30,323 nt of DNA, from NCBI GenBank assembly GCA_001598975.1, contig BBXU01002932.1, forward strand, positions 1-30,323, read 5' to 3'. Source of the stretch: Parachlorella kessleri. Its lineage: Eukaryota > Chlorophyta > Trebouxiophyceae > Chlorellales > Chlorellaceae. The translations under genes were made by a program, and so were the position numbers. This document shows positions 1 to 9,100 of the stretch, piece by piece (position 1 is the stretch's first letter; the number at the start of each line of letters is the position of its first letter). The notes under the pieces are model-generated. The model did not search any database. It was not told the DNA's origin and saw nothing but the letters and a program-made list of their open reading frames with translations.

Positions 1-1254
1 CCCCCCACCCACACACACACCACTACAACCAGAAACACGGTAAGCTTTAGTTTCCTGACCAGAATAAACATTTCATTGTACGAGCCTAGAGAAGTCACAT
101 GCAAGCAACTTGATGCGCATCAGCGCTGCTCCATTTATACACCCAGGCAAAAGCGCAGCTCTCATGCTGGCCGCGGGACGTGCCGTCCACAAAACCCCCC
201 CACCTGCTGTCCAGCCATTTCACGAAGTATAGGGTGCCAGATTTCCAGATGCCGAACACCTCGCTCTGCGCTGCGCACGCCCTCCCTAGCCATGCTGGCA
301 ACCCAAGGTGGTTTGCATCATGGCTAAGCGTCCCCCACCGGCCTCCCCCCCCCTCCCCCCTGCGCCCCGTCCCCAAATAAAAGATATTTAACCCACCTGG
401 ACGGCTGAGAATGGATGTAAAATGGCATGCCCTGACAGGGAAGGGCTCGCTGGAAGGGACCGTGACTGCCGGTGCATGGGCGATACTGTGGCCATTGGTG
501 TGTTCCCCTGAAGCCAGATAATGCAGCAAACGCTCATTCGGGGCTTCTTTCTACTTATGTAAGACCATTCACAGATCCACCTCAGAGGACAGCAGCTACG
601 CACTGCGCAACACCACAGCTAGGCTGTGTACTACTGTTGTCAGTGGATATGCTTTTTGTATCTTTGTCTCATATGCGTGTCCAGCATCCCCGTAAGACAC
701 TCCTGCCCCACATGCCGTATGCGACCGACAGCCACACAGCTCAGCCTGTGACAAGGTCTTCTCACCATGACAGCAGCATAAATATGCGACATCTAGTGTC
801 CTGTGGCAGCCATTAAGTACCTCCCCTTTGTCCCTCCCCATCCATACACACACACCACAACATGACCACAAGACGTACACAAAGTTGACTTAGGGACCAA
901 GGTAACCAACCTGAGAGTCGATGTCTTCTGCAGCTGAAGAAGCGATGACTTCAATCGGAACTGTTGAAGCGTCCTTATGTACACCGCCTTCTGTAGTGAA
1001 GATCTTGTCGTGTCCCAGTTTCTTCAAGCCTTCATCATGGTAATTGCAACACGCACTAAATTGGCGCTCAGCATTGTGAACAGTGTGTCCTGGCATGAAC
1101 CACAGTGTATTTTTACATGCTGACTTAGGCGCGGGTCAATGCATCAGCCATCTACCCGTGACCATATGCACAGCACCAGTACAACATCCCAGTTACTCAC
1201 CTGGCATGTGAGATGTGAAAACGGTTGCCACGACTCCAGCTTGCCGACGCCAGT
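1..1254. other. region downstream of gene 1, possible alternative 3' exons
   Basis: No independent gene is supported here. On the minus strand there are phase-compatible extra exons for gene 1 (1203-1272, then 911-1095, with a donor at 910). They would replace the terminal exon at 1255-1430 if the acceptor at 1273 is used. The 911-1095 stretch is open and hydrophilic, and I recognise no domain in it. The left edge (about 1-25) is C/CA-rich low-complexity sequence. The stretch 95-529 is also open on the minus strand but has no family resemblance. Confidence 0.35.
1113..1117 (-). terminator. TGTAA poly(A) signal for gene 1
   Basis: TGTAA on the minus strand (TTACA on plus) lies about 138 nt after the stop at 1255-1257. 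TGTAA is the usual polyadenylation motif of green algae. A five-base motif occurs often by chance, so this supports but does not prove that gene 1 ends at 1255. Confidence 0.4.
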
Positions 1255-4200
1255 TTATGCCAGGGTCTTCTGCACCAGGGGCAGAGATTCAGCTTGCGTC
1301 TCTTTAAATAGTGCATCATGTGTCAATGGCATCTTATCCGATATGCCAATGGCCCTCCCCACTCCTTCCCATACATGCTTGAACATAACGATGAGGTTCC
1401 CCTGCACCCGCTGCAAGGCTTTTTTGGCGGCTACATGCATGCCAACACCGTCCGGCCACCTAGATCATAGACTCCCAGCCTACCTGTAGTTGCAGCAGCG
1501 GAGGACCCGCGTCGTGTAGTCCACCAAGCACGACTCAGCAGAGTCGGACCCACTAAGTTGCGCCACGCAGCTATAACCGCGGTACCACGGTTTATGAGGT
1601 AGGCAAGATACACAAGCATCTGAAGCATTGTCATGCCGATTCCAGCGCCTTGCAAACCATAATCGCCGTAGGAAGCGGTGGCCACAGCCTGCACAAGCAC
1701 ACAAGGCGCCTGAATGCCCAAGCAATGCCTGCTCTACTGGCAGCTGGGCTACTCTGGCCATGGGATTGAAGCAGGTTGCAATTAATCCTCAATAAAGGGT
1801 CTGAGCACCAGTGCTATACAAGCTTATGTGCTGATGCCCAAAGCCAGCCCCATGGGCTTGCAACGGCATCCCGCCTAAATACTACCCAAACATCACCACC
1901 TGACTCTGACTGGTTGGGTACGCCAGTGCAACACATGTGTCCATCAACATACAGATTGTTAGTTTGCAGCATGCCCAGCAATGAAGGTGTGGAGTCGCCC
2001 AACCCAAAGTGCAGCAAGCACGACAGGCATAATGGCAACTCACCAGGCACAAGCTGAAAAGAATGGCATCTATGAGGGCAGCCCAGTATTCCACCGCCAT
2101 GTCTGCCGTGCACGAGTAAGGTACTACCAGTCGCAGGTACGCAATGTACACAACACACACGACCAGCAGGAGGGCTGCCTGCATTGGAAAAGAGTTGGGC
2201 GGCATATGGGGTATGTAACATAGATTGTTCACTATTCCATCATTGTGCCAAGTTTTCATGCCAGCCAACCGAGCACTCCCTTGACAGAGCAGAGGCTGGC
2301 AGGAAGTATCCTAGGTCAAGCACAGCGGTTATGCCGTGCTACCACACTCATGACTCAGCCCAAGCAGCAGGCCTGGCCCACAGCCTTTCCACGCTAGCAA
2401 CCAACCTGGGCGATGGGCTTTGTTGTCAGGGAGCCAATGACCAGAGCACAGAGCACCAGGCGCAGCAGCGCAACAATGGTGCCATGGAGCTGGAAGACTG
2501 AGCGGTGCATGGTGTGCGGCCCAAAGGACAGTTTCGGTGGGTCGTCCATGCGGACGATGGTGCTGCCACCTCTGCGCAAGGCAGTCAGGTGCGTACCTAG
2601 GCGTGCATTTTGAGTGGCTGCGAGCCATCAGTGTAGTGCTGGACATTGTGTGGCATCCACCACTATCTCAATTGCCTTCATCTTTCTTATTCCAAACCAT
2701 CCAGGCCGCAGGCCTACCTACCTGCCATCCTCAGATTGCCCTGGTGGCTCGGAGGCCATGTTGTCCTCCCGTTCGTTCGTCCCAGGAGGATCCTGAAGCC
2801 TCCTATACGTGTAAGGGGGCCCTGCAGGGTGCACAGAAACATGCGACTCACCGTTGTTACCAAAAGTTCATCAGGGACAGCAGCAGGGGGTTCCAGAAGC
2901 TGGAGGGCAATTGCACTCCTTTTGGTACACGGCTGCGTGGTGTTGCCGTGGAGCTCTTGCTGGTCAACCCACCCATGGTGACTGCTGTGCATGTGGGCAG
3001 GACACTGCAGGTAAATCCCTTCCACAAGCATTACCTCTACAGTCCTCAAAGAGAGCGCCCCATCGGAACACAAAGGCGTTGCCTGAGGCCGGGTCGGCTG
3101 GCCTCCACTCCCCGCGGTAGCCTTCCATCCCCAGCAGGCGGAGCAGGTAGGGGTAGCACCGAGCCAAGTATGGGTTGGATCTCCACCAGGACTTCTGGGT
3201 AGGGGAGAAGGACAGTTATGGGGATCAGAAGGGTGGCCCCAGAGTCTGCAAACCTCGCATGCTTGCTGCCAGGCGAGCGCCTCTAGTTGTGGTTGGGAGT
3301 GCTGATGTCCATGCCACCCAGCCAGCACGCAGTTTGTGCAGAAGGCCTGGGCGACCATCGCATGGCCCTTACCTCGTTGGAGGTGCTAACGAGGTACACA
3401 GCCTTCTCCTTGCGGTACAGAGGCGCCGTGCAGGCCAGGTAGGCGAGGAGTAGGAAGGTGCAGGGGAAGCACAGCAGCACCGCAAGACCCACAAACATCG
3501 GTGCCAGCCCACCCCTGCACCAGCAACTCTGGTTAGGTGACCTCTCATTCATATGCGTGCAGCCTGGGTTGTGTAAGCCGATCCCCACACAGCGACACGG
3601 AGCTGACGCACGAGCTAGCGCCTCGCAATGGTGCCAACAGGGCGCCGGGCAGGCCGCCACTGCAGCCCCGAACTCCACAGCAGACAAGACATCAACACAG
3701 GCTTGTAATGTCTCACTGACCTGAACAGAGAGGACCCAGCCTGCGTTAATGAGGGCAGCACCAGCATGGCCAAAACAAGCTGCGGTCGTGGGGCATAGAG
3801 CACGCCAGGCACATGCCACCCAAGCCGGCGGCAGGCCAGGATACAGCTGGCGTGGACCAGACACACCAGCAGGAACAGGGCTGCAGGCGGGCAGCAAGAG
3901 GCAGACGACCCTTAGTAGATCCTTAGTCGAAGAAAATTGCAAGGCATCACTGACTAACTGCGACCCATTAGCAAAGCTGCCGGACAACAGCTACAAGCGG
4001 AACAGTGGCTGGTATGGGAACAGACTGGAATCTCTGTTCCGGACAGCAGGTGCAGTACCATGCTAGGCACCGACACTTAAGGACACCCACCTCCGCCCCA
4101 GAAGGCCACGTCACGCAGCGTGCTGTACTTGTCAATGCTGGGGTGGGCAGTTTGAATGATTGCACTGGCATGGGCCCACGCTGCTGGTCCGCTTAGAAGC

Positions 4201-6140
4201 ACCTGCACAGTGACAATGTGGTAGTGGTAGCACACAACACTCGTAGCAGAGCAGAGCCAAGCTGAGCCAAGACAGGTTTACATGCACCACGCAGGGGATG
4301 AAGGCAAACAAAATATTGGATTCCCAGCGCCAGCCGCCTTGACACAGCCCCATGTAGTGCAGCCAGGAGATACAACAAGGTGGCAACTACCTAGGCTTCG
4401 ATCAGGTGGCTAGCTCTGGACTTGCGTGCCAGAGCCCCACACAGGATGATGAGCAATTTCCCATGCACGGACCTGGCAGCCCCCTGCCAGAAGAATTCAC
4501 TCACCACTGAGCTGTCCAAGTCAGAAGCGCCAGAGCTGACAAGTATGTAACGTGTGTTGTCAGCCATGTAGTTATAGTCCTGCAGGCCAGGCCAGGCAAG
4601 GACAGGCAAGACTCAGGCGCATTACACATCCAGCCCTGGCAGGACAGTTCATCTCTCACTCCCCGTTCGAACTACCTGCCACCCATACTAAGGACAGCAC
4701 TACTATGCTGCACCATGGGAACCCAGCCACCAAAATTGCACTCAGACGCTGCCACTTTATCCCATGCGCAAGCATTCATTGAGCACCACAACCGCCGCCA
4801 TTTTTGTTTTACATCCCCTGTCACAGCTGCCCTTCCAGAAGCCACAAGGAGGCCCGCAAGTGTCTGAATCCTCACTTCCCATCTCTAAACGCCCCCTCCC
4901 ACAAAAAGTATAGCATTGGTGTGACTGCAGTCGGTACCTGAGTGGCTTCCAGTAGAGACCGCGCCTGCCTTTCGTTGTCCTCGTCCGCAATTTGCAGGCG
5001 CCGCTTGCCTCCAATGATCTGCTGGATGATGCTCTGAGAGGGTTCCCCTCCCCCGACGCTGGTATCTGCGGGCATGAAGTACATGATGGAGTAGTGTCGG
5101 GTCAGCAGGTCGGGAGGGAGGTAGTACAATGATGCATCGTGCCAAACCGATCCTCAGTGCGCCATGCGTCTTAGTGCCCTGTTCACGAGGCTGGACACCC
5201 CACTTATTGCAGTCCCTCTAGTGCAAGGCAACCTCCGGGTACAATCTACGCGAGGAAGGCAAGACGAGTTGCGAAGCAGCACCGCCAGGCATGCCCTACA
5301 CATGCAACAAGCTAAAAGCTGCGCCCTCCATGCAGCTGCCGGCCCCCACCGTTCACGCTGTCAAAAGGTCCAGCTGGTGCTGCTGGAGGAGGTGGGGGGG
5401 CCTCTTCCGCCGGAGGATGCCGCTTGCTGCCAGGTGCACCGGGGGAGGGTGAGCCAGCTGGTGTCGACGGCGCACTGCAAGGCAAGGCAACCGGGCGAGG
5501 CACAGAGTCAGTGGTGGAAATACCCTGGGGCTAGGGGGCGGCCAAATGCAGGACATAGTCTGCACAAGGGCGGTAGAGTTGGGTGTTTGGGAGGGTCCCC
5601 CAGGGGACCTAGCTGGCGGCTTCAGCATGCAAAGCATATCTGGTTAGGGGCAAGGTGGCTGGCCTGGGGAGGCGTACCCCATGGGGGCTAGCTGTGGGCG
5701 GCGGAACGCGACTGAGCTGCTGGTCAGGCGAGAAAATTGGAGGTGACTACAGGGCGCGCACTGGTGGCGGCGGAGTGCAGCTCAAAAGGCCTGCCTCTCA
5801 GTTGGGTCAGCTGTGGGAGTGGAGAGACTTGAGAGGGTGGGAGGGGGGGTAGGGGGGGGGGGGGGGTGTAGCTGGTAGCAGAAGTTGCAGGACACAATGC
5901 ACACGTCTAGTAAGTCATACAGTCCGCCATGGGTGCAGGAGTTTGGGCACCAGAGGGACATTGGCCAGACACTGGTGCGGCAGCCATCGGGGGTCAATCA
6001 TAAGAAGGGGTAACACCATGGTGTCACAGGATGAAAGGCTTCGCGTGGCTGGTGGCAGTGTTAAGTGCGCATGCTGGGGTTGGAAGCTACATCTGAGACC
6101 ACCTGTCAGGCTAGCCAGCATGCCCAAGATAAAGAGACCC
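1255..6140 (-). other. gene 1 exons 13-26: C-terminal multi-helix TRP-like region
   Basis: Exon 13 is a short helix (GLFILGMLASLT). Exons 14-16 encode a Pro-rich then charged loop (GGKRRLQIADEDNERQ). Exons 17-19 form two to three helices (DVAFWGG, LFLLVCLVHASCILAC, then LYAPRPQLVLAMLVLP and MFVGLAVLLCFPCTFLLLAY). Exon 20 ends FRWGALFEDCR, like the (F)RYG.LFEDYR motif of the TRP-like family. Exons 23-25 add three more helices (TIVALLRLVLCALVIGSL, AALLLVVCVVYIAYL, GAGIGMTMLQMLVYLAYL) before a basic tail. All junctions from exon 14 to 26 are phase-consistent, which is strong support for the exon chain even if the family name is wrong. Confidence 0.65.
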
Positions 6141-9100
6141 CTGAAAATCATGCCCAGAGCTGCAGTCACCATGCAGGAAGGGTGTAAGGCCATACGCTCT
6201 CTCACCTGGGCACGGCGGTGTCGCTGCCACCTGGACTGCCCTGGGAGCCCTGCGTGCCCCATGTGCCGGTGGTACTGCCGGGGACAGAGCTATTGCCATG
6301 GGCACTGCTGCCGTCATCAGCGCCTGGGGCTGAGCTTGCACCTCCGCTGCCCCAGGTACCGGGGGCTGCCGCGCTGCTGCCACCGCTGCTGTTGCCCTTG
6401 CTGCTACTGCTGTTGCCCCATGTGCCGCCCCCCTGGCTGGGGCTGCTCCCACCCTGTGCAGCGCTGCCGGCTGTGCTAGGGCTCGCACTGCCGCTGCTAC
6501 CACTACCCGTGCCACCACTGCTCGAAGGGGTCCCGCTCTGTATCCCCTGGCTGCCCATGCTGCTGGTGCTCACGCCGCCAGGGGTGCCCCATGTTCCGGG
6601 GGACTCTCGGCTGACGTACCTCTCCCCAACCGTGCTTCCACTGCCACCGGAGCTACTGTTGCTGGCAGTGCTGCCGCCCGGGCTGGGGCTGGTCCGGCTG
6701 CCGTCTGGGTTTGTGTTGCCAGATGTCCCGCCGCTGGACCAAGTGCCAGGCGCCGCGTGGCTATTTGAGTCGCCGCTGCCGCCAGCCTGCACACCACTGC
6801 CAGTAGGCCCAGAGCTGGGAGGACCAGCACCACTGCCCCAGGTGCTGCCAGGCCCACCGCTGCCGGAAGGGGCGCTGCCCGCAGGGCTGCTCCCCGGAGG
6901 ACCGCCAGTCGCGGAGCTGCTGCCCCCGGAAGTGCTGCCGCTGCTGCTAGGGCTGCTACTGGGCCCGGGCCCAGCTCGATCCCCCATGTGCCTTGCCCAG
7001 CTGGGATGCCACCCGAGGCACTGCCAGAACTGGTACTGCTGCCGACGCCAGAGGTGCTGCTGGATCCGGTGCCAGATCCCCAGGTTCCCTGCCCAGCGGG
7101 GCTACTACTAAGACCCCCCGAGCCCGTGGCACTGCCCAACCCCCCTGTGTTGGCACTGCTGGAGCTACTGCCACCCGTCCCGCTGCCCCAGCTGCTGGTG
7201 TTGGTGGTGTTTGAGCTGCCGCTGTCACCACCGAGGCCCCATGCGCTGCTGCTGGAAGGGCTGCCGACGGGGGAAGGGGACTCATATACGGTACCCGTGC
7301 CATTGGTATCTGCAGCCGGCAATGGCCCAGTCCAAGCCAAGAATGTTGAGAGTATACAGTTAAGCAGGAGCATGATAGACTTGGCAGTAGTAGACATGCA
7401 TTGCGAAGCTAGTCACAGGAAGATGCATCTATGCATGCAATCCAGACATCGTCTGTTTGTGGGGGGGGGGGGGGGGGGGGGTTAGCACTAGAGACAGAAA
7501 GCTGCATTTGACACCACAATTGCAGGACTTGCAAAAAGCACTTAAAGGGCCAGTAAAGTGGGTATGCCTGAAGGCAGGCTTCTGGTGGTACATGTTATGG
7601 GGGACTCACAACAGCATGGGCAGGTGGCGGTAAGCTGTAAAGCTAGCATAGAGCGGCGACTGATAGACAAAGAGAGTGAAACTCACCACCGAAGTACACC
7701 AGCTCTGCGTTGCTGTTGACTTGCACCAGCGACAGATTTTGGAAGGCTTGGTTGGGCTGGACGTCTGGGCCTGAGCCAACCCATGGCCGCCTGCAGCCGC
7801 ATGCTGGTCGTGTTGCCTTACACTGGTATACCAGTACGATATGAACCAAATACAACCCAAATGTCCATTGGGCCAGCAGAACACATGCGACAGGATTGAC
7901 ATGCACGCCCCCGGCCCGGCCTCTCCTGTGGAGCTGCGCATGGGAGGCGGGGCCTGCTATGGCATGGATGCAGCCTGAGGGCCTGCACCTCGCCCCAAGA
8001 TCCTGTGATGGCTCATCTTATTCAAGTAATGTCACTCCTGACCTACCCACATGTTGGCGAGGGACTGCCAGGGGAACATGGCCCTCTTACCTGACACTGA
8101 AGTCAGTCCAGCGGAAGGCTTTGGACACTGTGCGGTACACCAGCGGCAGGTGGGGGGTCCCCAGCAGGCCGGTGAGAAAGAACCTCTGGGCCCACAGCAG
8201 CTGGCCCAGCATGCCATACCCCAGGGAGCCTGCATGCAGAAGCGGGGAGGCTGACATTGTGGGAACTCAAGGATGATCACAAGGGTGAGCTTCTCTGGCA
8301 GGGCCGCTGTGGAGTGGCTGGAGGCTTAGGGTGGGTGCGCTCACACTCCAGAGCTCAGGGAGCCTGCAGGGACAGAGCAAGAAGGAACCACAGGCACCAA
8401 GGATTGAAATTTTTAAGAAAATTGGATGCCTGGAGGGGCGCAGGGGACAGAAATGAGCTTCGGTGCCCTCAGCATATTGCGGCTTTGGGAGCCTACCTAC
8501 ACACAGTAAGGAAGGGTGCTGTGGCAAGACATGCTGCAACTTCAGCATGCCGTCCTGGGCCACCCTGCCACACTCACCCAGCAGACGGCGCAGAGGCAGC
8601 TGCCAGGGTCCACGGTGCCCACCCCTCCTCCACAGCAAGGCATTGGGTGCACCTCACCGGCAAAAGGAGAGGCAGGTGCAGCGCTGCCACCAGGAAGCCG
8701 GTCCCAGTGAAGGCAGCAAGGTGCCCTGCTGGCTTCTGAAGCATTTACCAGAGTCCCTCCCCCCTGGCACACCCCATACACGCGTACACCACTGATCAAT
8801 GGGAGACAGCGAGGTGCCCTGGCCGTTAGAGCACCGGCCAATGCACCCTCCCTCCCAACCTACGCATGCACCACCTCACCCACCCACCCGCGAGCCAGCC
8901 AGCCGGCCTCACCCGCAGAAGGAGCCGGGCGCAGCGCCGACACCAGGAAGCTGGTCCCAAGCGAGGCAGCGGCTGTGCCTGCCAGCAGCCCGGACATGGC
9001 ATAAGATGCTGCCTGCCAGCCCTTGTACTCCGGCTGGTAGTAGACCTGGAAGGAGGCAGGGTTGTTGGCGACGCCTGCTGCGTTGGTTGTCACGCCGGCT

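Noticed and set aside
2714..3358. 214-codon minus-strand open frame within gene 1
   Set aside because: It spans two introns; the frames giving conserved helices and the FRWGALFEDCR motif are different ones and splice in phase.
6218..7111. 297-codon plus-strand open frame, Leu/Pro-rich
   Set aside because: It is the complement of the Gly/Ser repeat exon; low-complexity GC-rich repeats keep several frames open. No signal, domain or partner exon.
8463..8795. plus-strand 110-codon open frame near gene 1 exons 8-9
   Set aside because: Shadow of the minus-strand exons; no independent evidence.
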